The notes under the pieces are model-generated. The model was given only the letters and a program-made list of their open reading frames with translations, had not been told where the DNA came from and ran no database searches. 64,000 nt of DNA from positions 8,456,193 to 8,520,192 of the forward strand of contig NC_088306.1 of the NCBI RefSeq assembly GCF_032854445.1, read 5' to 3'. A program made the translations under genes and the position numbers. Numbering within the stretch: the first letter of the stretch is position 1; the number at the start of each line of letters is the position of its first letter. Shown here piece by piece: positions 11,541 to 24,721 of this stretch. The stretch is from Liolophura sinensis. Lineage: Eukaryota; Mollusca; Polyplacophora; Chitonida; Chitonidae.

Positions 11541-13623
11541 TAGGCTGGTCATGGCATTGCTTCACGGCATTTGCAAGCCTGACACACTGGTCACGGGACT
11601 GGTAAACTTGACACACTGGTCACGACGTTACCAAACGTGACAAATTGGTCACTGGACTGAAAAACCTGACAAAATGGTCACTGGATTGACTCACTTGACA
11701 GACTAATCAGGACACTGACACCCCTGGCACATTGGTCACGGCATTCACAAACCTGACACACTGGTCACTGGATTGGCAAACCTGAAAAACTGGTTACTGA
11801 ACTGGCAAACCTTACACACTGGTCACGGCATTCACAAACCTGACATAGTGGTCAATGGATTGGCAAACCTGACAATCTGGTTACTGGACCTGTAACACTG
11901 GACACTGATAACGGCATTCACAAAACTGACACACTAGTCATGGCATTGGCGAACCTGACAGCTGGTCAGGGGGATAGCAAACCTGACACACTGGTCATTG
12001 ATAAACTTGACAGTGGTCAGGGGGGTAGCAAACCTGACACACTGGTCATGGGATTAGTAAACTTGACAACCTGGTCAGGGGGGTAGCAAACCTGACACAC
12101 TGGTAATTGATAAACTTGGCACTGGTCAGGGGGGTAGCAAACCTGACACACTGGTCATGGGATTGGCAAACTTGACACACCGGTCACTCATTTGGCATCC
12201 TGACAAATGGTCACGGCATTGGCAAATTTGACACACTGGTTGGCAAACCTGACAAACCTGACAGACGGGTCACGGGATTGGCACATTTGGCACACTGGTC
12301 ACGGCCCTGGCAAACCTAACACGCTGGTCACAGAGTTGGTCAACCTAGCATACTGGTCGAGGGATTGATAAATCTTACACACTGGTCATGGGATTTACAA
12401 GTTTAAAAACAGGATTGGCAAATTTGACACACTGGTTACAGAATTGACAAACCTGACACAATGGTCACAGGGTTGGTCAACCTAGCATACTGGTCAAGGG
12501 TTTGATAAATCTTACACACTGGTCATGGGATTTACAAGTTTAAAAACAGGATTGGCAAATTTGACACACTGGTTACAGAATTGGCAAACCTGACACACTG
12601 GTCACGGCCCTGGCAAACCTAACACACTGGTCACAGAGTTGGCCAACCTAGCATACTGGTCATGGGATTTGTAAACCTTACACACTGGTCATGGGATTTA
12701 CAAGTTTAAAAACAGGGTTTGCAAACTTGACACACTGGTTACAGAATTGACAAACCTGACACAATGGTCACAGGGTTGGTCAACCTAGCATACTGGTCAA
12801 GGGATTGATAAATCTTACACACTAGTCATGAGATTTACAAGTTTAAAAACAGGATTGGCAAACCTGACACACTGGTTACAGAATTGACAAACCTGACACA
12901 ATGGTCACAGGGTTGGTCAACCTAGCATACTGGTCAAGGGATTGATAAATCTTACACACTGGTCATGGGATTTACAAGTTTGAAAACAGGATTGGCAAAC
13001 CGGACACACTGGTCACGGGACTGACAAACCTGACACACCGGTCACAGCATTGGCAAACCTGACACACGGGCCACAGCATCGGCAAACCTGACACACTGGT
13101 CAGGGGAATGGCAAACCTGATATACGGGTCACGGGACTGTGTAACCTGACACACTGGTCACAGCACTGGCAAACCTGACACACTGGTCGCGGGATTTGCA
13201 AGCTTAATATACTAGTAACAGGATTGACCAATCTGACATACTGGTCACAGAACTGGCAAACCTGACACACTGGTCACCGGATTGGCAAACTTGACACACA
13301 GGTCACGGGATTGGCAAACCTGACACGCTGGTCACCGGATTGGCAAACTTGACACACAGGTCACGGGACTGGCAAACCTGACACGCTGGTCACAGGGAAT
13401 TGGAAAAACCTTAAACACTGGTAATTGGATGGGTAAACCTGACACATTCTTCATTACACTGGCAAACGTGACACACTGGTCACGGGATTGGCAAACCTGA
13501 CACGCTGGTCAATGGACTGGTAAACCTAACACACTGGTCACAAAGCTGTCAAACCTAATAAGCTGGTCAAGGCATTGTCAAACGTGACACGCTTATCATA
13601 GAATTGGCAAACCTGACACACTG
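11541..13623. repeat. 2.1-kb minisatellite, about 28-29-bp unit
   Basis: Units of the form ggcaaacctgacacactggt + cacgggatt, roughly 70 copies. Between about 12300 and 12980 a five-unit block (cagggttggtcaacctagca ... aagtttaaaaacaggattgg) recurs as a higher-order repeat. Two successive copies start 137 bp apart (12758, 12895). No protein-coding role is credible. Confidence 0.92.
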
Positions 13624-13732
13624 CAGAGTTTCATGGGTGACCGCAACTGCAGTGTCCGGTGTAAGCCACCTGGGGAAAAACGCATGTGTACCACCTTAAG
13701 GCAGTAATGTAATAATAGACTTGCAGCATAAA

Positions 13733-13812
13733 AAGGCAGTGTGATAATAGGCAAAATGGTCACCTCTAATCGGTGAAGTATGGCCTGTCGCCAATATACC
13801 TCTGTTACAGTT
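13733..13812 (+). repeat. Single arm related to the fold-back element
   Basis: cagtgtgataataggcaaaa, tggtcacctctaatcggtga and agtatggcc align with the 28660-28720 arm. It lies just after the 2.1-kb minisatellite. Confidence 0.5.
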
Positions 13813-13983
13813 TTATATAAACTGTTTTTATATGTTATTAAATGGCCCAACGCCATGGCTGGCAATGGTTTTAGCAAAATTAAGTAAAATGGACTGATGT
13901 TAGTTGCAGTTCGTTAGATGTAACTTCTCTAGAATATAATTTTGACCATGTGCGTAGCCATGCTGGCGCTGTTGACATTTATC

Positions 13984-14224
13984 TAATTATTTGATTGGTG
14001 TTTACGCCGTACTGAAGAATATTTTACTTATACCACGGCGGCCAACATTATGGTGGGAGGAAAACGGGCAAAGCTCGAGGGAGGCCTACGATCATCCTCA
14101 AGTTCCTGGAAGACCTTCCCACGTACGATGGAAGAGGAAGCCTGCACGAACTAGAACTCACAGTCACAGCCATGATGTGAAGTGCCTGGATCATAAGGTT
14201 GCGCTGGCTCGCTAACACCTCGGC
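13984..14224 (-). mobile_element. SINE family 1, near full length
   Basis: Tail tatttgattggtgtttacgc at the left, body, then a degraded tRNA head near 14200. Confidence 0.75.
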
Positions 14225-15261
14225 CCTTGCGCTGTTAACAGCTTATTGTCATCATGAGCTCTAGACCTGAGAGGCGGGGCGCTGAACCAGTTGATTATGT
14301 ATAAGTTACGCCTCCCCCGTTTTCTAACCTATCTGTCAGCCTTGTTAAAAATACCTCATCCAGGTCTGTCAATACATTTCGTATATATGTATGTATGCTT
14401 GGAACCTCTAACAACTGAGCGCCAAACGAGCGTGCAATAATTATGATTTGTATATGACCAGCATGAGTTTGATCAGCATGAGGTCTCAGGCGGACACTCT
14501 AACCTGTAGGTCACAAAAGCGCTCCAAACATCTCGTAACACAGCGATTTAATCGGCGATGTAATCAAAATGAAACGTTGCTGATGGGGAAAACTGTGACC
14601 CCAGTACTGCCGATGAGCAGTTTTGCCTAACGTCAAACCGACTCCAAGACATGAACGAATAAAGTACATAGGGATGGCATCCTGATAAACGAGCGACAAG
14701 GACATCAACACAGTGATAGACTTCAGAAGTATAGCAAACATCGGTATATTGCTACCAAGGTATGTAATAGATTGGTTTCTTTAGTAGATTAAAAACCGGT
14801 ACCGAAAAAATAGATTAATGGGGAATTTTTGTGATGCATATGTTAAGCCGACTACCGTCCATCTGCCGATAATCCATGTGTCCAAATGGTTAAAATATAT
14901 CTTTTTTGCCCGGATAATACTATAATAAGTCACACACTATATACTATTTTTTTTTTAAAGTTCATATTTTTAGCCTTTTTTAAAGATTTGTTTTTCTCAT
15001 GTGGACATTAAAACTATTTAACAGGCTGGAGAATGTGTATGACTTACCAGGAAAACTACAGCAATGCAACGGATCGATGACTGATTTGTTTATTTGACTG
15101 GTGCTTTATTTGTTTTGTTGTTTTTTTCACTAAACTGCGCTAACAGGCGACATTGACACAGAAGTTAATGAAAGTGCAGTAACCCTTGTGGCGTCTTTAA
15201 CAGATCTAGCTGAATGTTACAAGAAACCGAGGAAGGAAGAGGCTGGTTAGGGTGTCAGGTC

Positions 15262-15405
15262 GGCTCAAAGACGCAGGAGCCTCTCACCAATGCGGTCGCT
15301 GTAGGTTCAGCAACCTGCTGATGATCGTGGGTTTCCCTGGGCTCTGCCCAGTTGACCTTCTCACCTCCCACTTAAGAATAATGCTGGTTGCCGACAATGT
15401 ACATA
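15262..15405 (+). mobile_element. SINE family 1, internally deleted
   Basis: gcctctcaccaatgcggtcg is joined to a later body segment (gatgatcgtgggtttccctg), with the middle missing. Confidence 0.6.
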
Positions 15406-16217
15406 CAAATTAAATTAGGGTGACCATGTACCTACATATTAACTAAAATCACTTTCGGGTTTTCTTTGTTGATATTAATGTTTACTGTATACCTAACTTA
15501 CATCGCGTATTTTAGATATACAGCGGAGTCACCGGTCTAAACATTACCAGCTCTCAATTTACAATATGTATTCACACACCGTTATCAAGAATGTATCACC
15601 TGAGTCGGATGCTCAGAATATTGCAAGGAGGAAACCGGACCAATGCCATAGGGAAACCATTGCAATTGACAGGTACCTGATCAACCAAACAAATATATGG
15701 AAAAAAAACTAATAATTAGCTGTGAATCCTAAACATCAGATGGTGTCAAAGTCTAAGATTCGTATTTTCACAAGGCTTAAATGTATGTCTGTATGGCATG
15801 AATAAAGAAAATGTTAGTTCTGTTCATTGCGCTTATCGATTTTCCTCAGACACTCTGCGGTATGACCCGCTTAATACTAACACTGTACATGTATACGTAA
15901 AAAAATGTGCACTTATCCCGATTGATTTATATTTCTCCGGAGGACAGACTTCCTATTATTGTAAAATTGTCTATTTCTTTTCCACCTTTTCAAAAATTCT
16001 ACACCTAAATTTAAACACCTAAATCTTAGGTGAGTCCCTGGTGCCAAAGAGGGAAGCATTTTTCGTGTTCTCCTCATAAAATATTACGCCATGTTCTTCT
16101 CAAAAATCCTTATTTAAACAAAAACGTCATTCATTAGGGCAGAAGATAACTCTCAGCCGCTGCCTATCATCCCTATATTCTCCGTCTAAATGCCCTTTGT
16201 TTTAAAATTGCGTATGG

Positions 16218-16414
16218 GACCTCCGCGGCTCAGCTGGTTAGCGCGCTAGCTCAGCGTAATGACCCTGAAGCCTGGGAAGGTCTGTCAGCCATCTATGGAT
16301 GGTTGTGGATTTTCCGCGGGTTCTGCCCGGTTTCCTTCCATTAAAATGCCGTCGTGTAAGTGAAATATTCTTGAGTTCGACGTAAACCACCAATCAAATA
16401 AATAAATAAATGAA
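16218..16414 (+). mobile_element. SINE family 1, internally deleted, with A box
   Basis: It keeps the head cggctcagctggttagcgcg and the tail caccaatcaaataaataaat. About 65 bp between head and body are missing, including the B box. Confidence 0.75.
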
Positions 16415-16489
16415 AGTGCGTGTATGAGATTGATGTAGTGTTACTTTCTTTTATGGTTTGATTGAGCTATTTATTGACCCCGTCATGCA

Positions 16490-17232
16490 TGAAATTGAGG
16501 GACAATGTATGTGTGGAACCAGGGGACCATGTGTCAAACCACTGGAATATGTGCCAAACCATGGAATTATGTGTCAAACCATGGGATCATGTGTCATACC
16601 ATGGAATCATCTGTCAAACCGTGGAATCACGTGTCAAACCATGGGATCACGTGTCATACCATGGAATTATGTGTCAACCCATGAAATCATGTGGCAAACC
16701 ATGGGATCACGTGTCACGCCATGAAATCATGTGTCAAACCATGGGATCACGTGTCACACCATGGAATCATGTGTCAAACCACTGGAATATGTGCCAACCA
16801 TGGAATTATGTGTCAAACCATGGAAGCATGTGTCAAACCATGGTATCACGTGTCATAATATGGAATTATGTGTCAAACCATGGAATCATGTGTCAAACCA
16901 TGGGATCACGTGTCACACCATGGAATTATGTGTCACACCATGGAAACATGTGTTCAAACCATCGGATCACGTGTCACACCATGGAAACATGTGTTCAACC
17001 ATGGGATCACGTGTCACACCATGGAATTATGTGTCACACCATGGAAACATGTGTTCAAACCATCGGATCACGTGTCACACCATGGAAACATGTGTTCAAC
17101 CATCGGATCACGTGTCACACCATGGAAACATGTGTTCATCCATGGGATCACGTGTCACACCATGGAATTATGTGTCACACCATGGAAACATGTGTTCAAA
17201 CCATAAGAACATGGGTGAAACCATGTGATCAA
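16490..17232. repeat. 20-bp satellite with CACGTG and CCATGG motifs
   Basis: Units such as accatgggatcacgtgtcac, with a/g variants, about 37 copies. Because 20 is not a multiple of 3 and the unit lacks stops, all three forward frames stay open (258, 165 and 112 codons). Many units carry the palindromes CCATGG and CACGTG about 10 bp apart. Confidence 0.93.
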
Positions 17233-17984
17233 GCTTGAAACTAGAAGATTATGCGTACTGTTCAAAAGAAGATATTCCAGTCGGTGTTTATATTTGTCAA
17301 AATGCGTTTTTATAAATAAGAGTAAGGAGGGAATAACGCTGTTCTGTTAACGTTGTGTCATGAAGATTTTAGCATGAAATTCACTTCAATCGAGGTTGGG
17401 GTGTAAACTTGTATTCAAACTTTCCAGGTTCCATTCATCGGAATGATTAAATGACGTTTAAAATGTGTGCACTTATCGTGCTCATTGTTAATGATCAATA
17501 CCTAATTAAATTTACTGAGCCATGTCCCATTTAATATATAAAAAAACTCCACCTTGTATTCAGGTATTCCGTTGTGGTGCAGTGACATACTCGAGCGATT
17601 CCCACTTACACTACAGCCTTTTAATTGACGGAAACACAAATGCATGGAGGAATCCACCGACAGTTGGTAAGTTACTAACGAAGGAATTCAAGGAATTCGA
17701 TTTCCAAATTTAATGGGAAGCTTATCTCAAGGAGAACTAGAAAAGTTTTATCAAAATTAAAGAATATTTGCAGCAGTATGCACACGGTTACAGATGCCAA
17801 GGGAGAATTAAACAAATCAGTCTGTTTGCAAAATTTGTGCATGTGTGGTGTCGATACTCAGACTTGAATTGAATACAAAATTGAACGATTGACAGCGGAG
17901 AGTTAATCTCGCTCACTTGATAGTTTGCCAGGCTTGCCTAGGGAGGGAGATAACTTTTATTAGTTTCAACACATGATGGACATG

Positions 17985-18248
17985 GGGGCCTCCGTGGCTC
18001 AGTCGGTTAGCGCGCTAGCGCAGCGTAATGACCCAGAAGCCTCTCACCAATGCGGTCACTGTGAGTTCAAGACCAGCTCATGCTGCCTTCCTCTCCGGCT
18101 GTACGTGGGAAGGTCTGCCAGCAACCTGCGGATGGTCGTGGGTTTCCCCCGGGCTGTGCCCGGTTTCCACCCACCATAATGCTGGCCGCCGTCGTATAAG
18201 TGAAATATTCTTGAGTACGGCGTAAAACACCAATCAAAAAAAAAAAAA
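17985..18248 (+). mobile_element. Full-length tRNA-derived SINE (family 1) with target duplication
   Basis: The head has a pol III A box (TGGCTCAGTCGG, 17995-18006) and a B box-like tgagttcaagacc (about 18060-18072). It is followed by a conserved body and the tail gtaaaacaccaatc plus poly-A. The 12-bp duplication ATGATGGACATG flanks it at 17973-17984 and 18249-18260. It is the best-preserved copy here and serves as reference for the other fragments. Confidence 0.92.
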
Positions 18249-19211
18249 ATGATGGACATGTACCTCTGCAGCTCGCACAGTCAGCTTGACACAACTATCA
18301 GATAACATTTCAGCCTGTATTCCAACATCACTAAAAAACGCAGTGTGACAGCGTTATTCACGGAGTCCATAATAAGAGCAATGAAAAATTCGTCCATGTG
18401 TCGGCCAAAGTGCACAAAATGAAAAGGAAATCTGCACTTATATGCGATTCACACAAATACAAGATTTTCCTAATGTATATAGCTCTTGCATTGTCGAATA
18501 GGACTTCAGTATTGAATGTGTGAAGCATTGGTTTTGACGTTAATGCTGATGCAAATAGATATGCGAAGTTTACAGCATAAAGTACAGCGATGTAGGCTAT
18601 ATCCAGTCACTTCCTCTCAGTTTTGAGCAGTTCGTTAATATTTTTTGTTCTGTTTCCGTGTCACGTAGTACTTATGTTTTATTTTTGAGTGTACCTGTTA
18701 AAAAAGCTTTTCTTGCAGAATTGGTTTCAATTCATTTCATCCACATATACTGAATACATTATACTGAACAACGCATCTCTGTAAAACTCTTAATTATCGT
18801 ATTTATGACCTTTCCCATGCTTAGCATTGTTTAAAACGTAGTAGAACTGAATATATATTCCAGTTTAGTACAACCATGTGCATATGTAGCGACTGGGTAC
18901 AAATTGCGGGAATTACTGACAAAATTCATTTTGTGCAGATGTGCACACTCCTGTCCGGTTAGGAGACGAACGCTACCCCGGGCACTAAACCGTGCGAATA
19001 CCAACTATCTGCACTTGTATAACAGGCGAAGGAACTAACGCCGTACGCTGTACTACTAACTAAACCCAAACGTTTTCATTTATTATTGGATATGCAAAAA
19101 CTTGATCATTAAATTTTCGCGAAAAAAATGATTTATTTTCTGACTTCTTATGCTGTAGCTTGGACAGTCAAACACTGATTGTCGAACAATATGTCAGCAC
19201 TAACTTACAGG

Positions 19212-19396
19212 AGGCATCCCTGGCCGAGGAGGTTTGCACGGCGGAATGACCCAGGAGCCTCCCACCAATGCGGTCGCTGTGTGTTCAAGTCTAACTCACG
19301 CTGACTTTCTCTTCCAGCAACCTGCGGATGGTTGTGGGTTTCCCCCGGGATCTGATCGGTGTAAAACACCAACCAAATAAATAAATAAATAAATCT
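19212..19396 (+). mobile_element. SINE family 1, internally deleted
   Basis: A worn tRNA head (ctggccgaggaggtttgcac), then gcggtcgctgtgtgttcaag. It jumps from ccgggatctgatcgg to the gtgtaaaacaccaac tail. Confidence 0.7.
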
Positions 19397-20539
19397 TAAA
19401 CTGACAGAAGTACTTTTAGCGCTCTTCCTGATTGCTTAGAGATAATTTGGGAGATATAGCCGTCAATCGGTCAATTGTGTCAGACAGTATCGGGAGAGCT
19501 AATGCACGGACACTAGTGCATGATAAAAGGACAGTAGTGGCAGGCAGTCTAAAACGGGGAGTAAAAACTTAAATTAACATTGAGAAATTAACAAATATCA
19601 CGGCCTTATTTATAATTTGGACAATTCTATTATTATTTCATTTATTAATAGGTAAATTCATGAATCAACTAAAAGTTTATGTCTAAGTATCCCCGTATAT
19701 GCTTTTTTAAACGGATTAACAAACACAGTGCTTGCCTATCCCCAGTTCATGTGTTACGCACGTACGGTAGAAACAAAGCTCAAACATGTATACTACATGA
19801 CTTTTGAGGGTTATACTATCTAAACAGTTTGTTTACCTCTTTAAAGACTTAATACCTGGTTTAACTTTAAGCCATGTCGTCAATTTTGTACTTAGCCCCC
19901 CCCCCCCTCCCCACCCCCCAAAAAATGGCGTAACAGTATATTAAATACAAAGTAAACCCACTGCGTTGGCTGATTTTGGCTAAAATTTTATATATAAGAT
20001 ATGAGTTCATACCAGTAATAGCTAATACACATTCGAACAACTGAGTATTAGCTAATACACATGTCAACAACTGGGCTCAGGTAGTTCCGTGTCCCTATTA
20101 GTGAGGAGAGGTGTGTAGCTCGGTGAGTAAGGTACGTAACCACTCACCACGAGGGACACATGTGGCGAGTTCTATCCCGGTCCGAGACACAGAATTTATA
20201 GATTCCCCACATTTCATTGTTAGTTGGACAACGCTAGTATGTAGGCCACTTGTGTAATCTAACGTTTGTAGATGACCAATATGGCATGCAAATCTATACG
20301 TCACACTTGGGAATGTTCTTCAGAATCTTGCCAAAATTAGTGGTCTACCACGAGCACTCCGATTTTCATCTACCAGCAAAACTGTGTGTTTTATGCATTT
20401 GCAATCAAGGATCTGTATGGAAATGACATCGTTCACAATTTAAACGCAGTAATGACTTCCGACAAGAAAAGACGTTATACTGAGTCTGTCCCAAACATTT
20501 AAACTAAGGTGGCCACAATAGAAACTACCCTTATAAAAT

Positions 20540-21165
20540 GTATAGAACCTTCCATATGTAAACCGCCCCAAATGTGTATAACTTTCCATGTGTAAACAGC
20601 CCAAAATGTATAGAAACTTTCATATGTAAACAACCTCAATGTATAAAGCCTTTCATATATAAGTCATATTATATATGTGATAAAATATTATACATGTATA
20701 TTACATCACAGACATGTAGACCACCCCAAATGCATAGAACCTTTCATATGTAAACAATGTCAAATGTAGAGAACCTTCCGTAAGTAAACAACCTCAAATG
20801 TATAAAGCCTTCCACATATGTCACTCCAAATATACATTATATTTCCCACATGTAAACAACCCCAAATGCATATAACCTTTCATCTGTAAACAATCTGAAA
20901 TGTGGAGATCTTCCGTATGTAAATAACCTCAAATGTATAGAACCTTCCGTATGTAAACAACTTAATATATAGTATATCAACCGCATGTAAACAAACCCAA
21001 ATGTACAGAACTTTCCGTATGTAAACAACCTTAATGTATAGTATACCATCCACATGAAAACAACCTCAAGTGTACAGAACCTTCCATGGACTGCCATATG
21101 TAAACAACCGTAATATATAGTATATCAACCGCATGTAAACAACCTCAAATGTATAGAACACGCGG
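20540..21165. repeat. Degenerate 30-40-bp tandem repeat
   Basis: Loose copies of catatgtaaacaacctcaaa and tgtatagaaccttc alternate with atgtatagtata variants. The frames through it are meaningless. Confidence 0.8.
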
Positions 21166-21788
21166 GTCGATCGGATCCGTGAGTCAAATACGCGATATAA
21201 TAATCAAATGTATCTGACAAATTGTCTTCATGGTGACCTACCCTAAATAAAGTCTGACCACAGTATATCCTCACTCACCAGGTACCAAAATTTTCCATTG
21301 CATCTTTTAAGATGCCTTTTATTGCATTTGGTTGATCATAATGGAATTGAACATACTACTATTAAATTCATAAAGTACAAAGACAAGCCTCACGCGCCCT
21401 CCACTGTGGATTTATCTGGCTATACATTAAATGCAAGTACCCGTTTCTTCAACCATTAACGTATCTTATGGAAATGGGGGATCTGATCATTCCACTTGGG
21501 ACGAAGAAAAATAGAAACCATCCTTAATATCTGATAATGTTTGATGTTTGAAATGGTTATATCACACCGCACTCTATATATAAATTCTTTACATGTTTTG
21601 GAAATCTTCACGTGATGCTTGTCGATAAATATAACAATGTAAAGTAACTGACAAACTGTCTAAACACTGAAGATTACACATTATGTCCAGTGAAATTATA
21701 ATATGACTGTGAAATACTGGCACTTCGGGAAGGACTCTTCCGTGCTTCAGCACAACTCAACAAGCTAGTCAAGTAGCCGCCATATCCG

Positions 21789-24678
21789 CTACACAAAATA
21801 GAACGGCTTTGACTGTCTAACCTGAAATATTTGCGGCTCTTCCATGTCATAACCAAATATTTCAAAATCAGGTCGGAACAGTTTTTGGTATTTCTGCAAA
21901 ACGTCCTTTGGGACACTTTGCATGGCTTCTACAAGTGCCTCTTTTCGGTTGTTTACCCGATCCGGATTTTTGCTCGAACGATGGTAGGCGTCCATCATGG
22001 CTTTCTTGAAATCCTCTCTTGTGACATTTGATTGGTTTATGAAACGTCTGGGCATACTTTCCTCTTTGCTGAGGATACCTCGAATCATTGCCTTCTTCCA
22101 CACATACTCCAGAGCTTTACCAAAGGGTAGGCATTTCTCCATTCCTTTCTTCTCCGCGAACGTGCTGTCCACAATATCCGTGATAGAATCAAGGTCGTTC
22201 CTTTCATTGTCCAGCTGAATCGAAGCCGGAAATCCTTTCTTCTTGAAAATGTACGTAGCGTCTTCGTTAAACGTTTCCATCTTACCGATGATGTCGAACT
22301 GCACCTCACACGGACGACACATTTCGTACATGGGGGTAAAGTGCCCATTTCTCCAAGTGTTTTTTGCTATCTTTTCCGCCAAGAAAACGACAAATTGTGT
22401 AAAGGTAATATCAAGAGCACAGTCTGAGACAACCTTTGTCTTGTTACCACGAATCCCGAAGTTCTTTATCTCGTTCCGCAATCCCCTGTAAGCGGGCCTA
22501 GGTGTAAAGACTTTGTCAATGTATCCAGAAACTAATCTCGAATAAGGCTCACGTACGAACATAAACTTAGTTGAAGTCGATAAAACCTGGTGGATTTCAT
22601 CAAAGCCTTTTCTCTGGAAGGTTTCCAGAAGGTCGTCGTGCGCTGAGCGCGCTGGGATGTCGAACACGTCATTTTTCTGTCGTTTACCGGAAGCTATTTG
22701 TAGTACCCTTTTCCAGAATGTGCTGGCGACTTTTGGAATGTCGCAATAGACGATTCCGTTCTTTCTGTCAATAGAAAAGTTGTCAGTGTCCGGTGGCTTT
22801 AATTTACGCCCGCTGTATCTATTTTCACGACAGGCTTGTATCATTTTCTCCCGACGTTCATCGTATAGTGTTGATCTTTCTACCTCGGTCTTTTCATTCT
22901 GTAAATGTAAGCGAAAATAAAATCTGTATATGAAACAAAATAATAATAATAATAATAATAATAACAACAACAACAACAACAATAATAACAACAACAATAA
23001 TAATAATAATAATATTTTGTATATGAAACAAAACAATAATAATAACATTGCCCAGTAGCCTTCCACCAATGTGGTCGCTGTGAGTTCAAGCCCAGCTCAT
23101 GTTGGCTTCCTCTCTGGCCGTACGTTGGGAGGTCTTCCAGCAACCTGCCAATAGTCGTGGGTTTTCCCAGGGTTGTGCCCGGTTGCCTCCCACCATAATG
23201 TTGCCCGCCTTCGAATAAGTGAAATGTTCTTGAGTACGGCGTAAAACACCAATCAAATAAATAAATAAATAAAAACACTATTTAAAAACGACTGTGTACG
23301 AGTAGTACATAATATTTGGCGAAAATATGTATCCCTATAAATTGTGTACCTGCAGTACACATTTTGTGTAAATTTTAATGTTAATATATTTTAATGATAC
23401 ACACACTATGGATGTGCAGATGTGTAGAACATGCGTAGAAGCTAAGTAATTTTGTAAAGTGTAAACTTTTGAACACTTTATAGAGTGTTACTCAATCAAT
23501 GTATATCAAACAAATATAAACGTTTTTCCTTTCTCCACCAGTTCTAACAGAATACAGAGTACACTATTGAATTAGAGCTACTTAGACTTGAGATACTGCA
23601 ATCCAAGCATGTACTTACTTCATTTTCTCTTTTCACAGGAAGTTTTTCGGATTTTTTAGTATACTTTTCCACTACCGTCTCTAACACTTTTATCTCTAAA
23701 ACAAAACAAAACAGAAGTTAAGTTAAAATAACACTTATAAACATGACAAGATGTTTTAGTCTCTTTACATTGGTTTTCCACTTCGAGTTCAGCGCCGTAC
23801 TGAAAATAATTCCGGTCTGCCTTCACCCTGCGGATGGTCGTGGGTTTCCCCCGGGTTATGCACGGTTCCCTTCCACCACAATGCTGGCCGCCGTCTTATA
23901 AGTGAAATATTCTAGAGTACTGCGTAAAACACCAATAAAATAAATAAATAAATGAAAAGATTTTCACGAGGATCAGTTTTATACAGCTGGTTAATACGGG
24001 CGATGTGCGCATTAGACCTACTGCTGATCATAGTGCGAATTAATGATGAAGGTTTAAAATCACATCGGCAGTATTTCATCCATATCGTGGCGATGATCAT
24101 AATGTCAGCCTTTTTTGGATAGTCGAAGCCTCGTGTTTAATTTCGTAACTCGCAAATCACGTACTAATGAAACTTGTTACCTTATGGAATATATAAGCAA
24201 TAGATTTTCATTAGCAAAATTTCGAATTCAATACCTCTCGAACAACAAGGCAAAGGTGGATTTTTACCGATAGGAGATTATTTGGGTCGAGTATTTACAA
24301 ACCTTAAAAAGACGAGCGAGTTATTTGTTAAAAACAATTATACGGCTAGGTTTCTTACGTTTTTTTTGATATAAAAAAACAGCCGTGAAAAGTACCCCTA
24401 AAGTTTATCTGGTGATTTTGATGAACATTGTTAAACTGACATTTAAAACTGTCCTTTTTTTTTAAACAGGGATGAAGTCCAGTCCAGAATTCTACACTCT
24501 TAAAACTAATGACGTTCAATTAACACCGTAAAGATCACGAGCAGTGACTGCACTTATAACAGTCATTGGACCACTTTTATAAAGTATTAATGTTTTAGCT
24601 CTATTCAGAGTGTTCACAATCCAACTCCATTAAAAGCTGGTCAAAACAACGCCTGAAACCGACACTTGAAACAGACTT

Positions 24679-24721
<43 letters not shown>

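Larger units (their letters stand above)
10669..21788. other. Gene-free interval between the convergent sulfotransferases
   Basis: Apart from the listed SINEs and tandem arrays, I see no exon-like frame with splice sites here. 14225-15260, 15410-16215, 17235-17970, 18262-19210, 19400-20540 and 21170-21788 hold only scattered A/T runs. A tRNA-like trace at about 20105-20180 (gtagctcggtgagtaagg, gagttctatcccgg) may be another SINE head. Confidence 0.5.

Noticed and set aside
16462-17238. 258-codon frame as a Cys/His/Trp-rich repeat protein
   Set aside because: It is the translation of a 20-bp satellite that is open in all forward frames; there is no start context, splice site or codon pattern of its own.
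17995-18072. tRNA gene
   Set aside because: A and B boxes are present, but the cloverleaf arms are not; this is the head of a SINE with body, tail and target duplication.
20100-20185. tRNA gene or SINE head
   Set aside because: There are only loose A-box and B-box-like words, with no cloverleaf and no clear body.
22899-23069. Poly-leucine N-terminus of sulfotransferase 2
   Set aside because: It reads through an AAT/AAC microsatellite upstream of a good acceptor site; the true upstream exons lie at 23619-23695 and 27783-27891.
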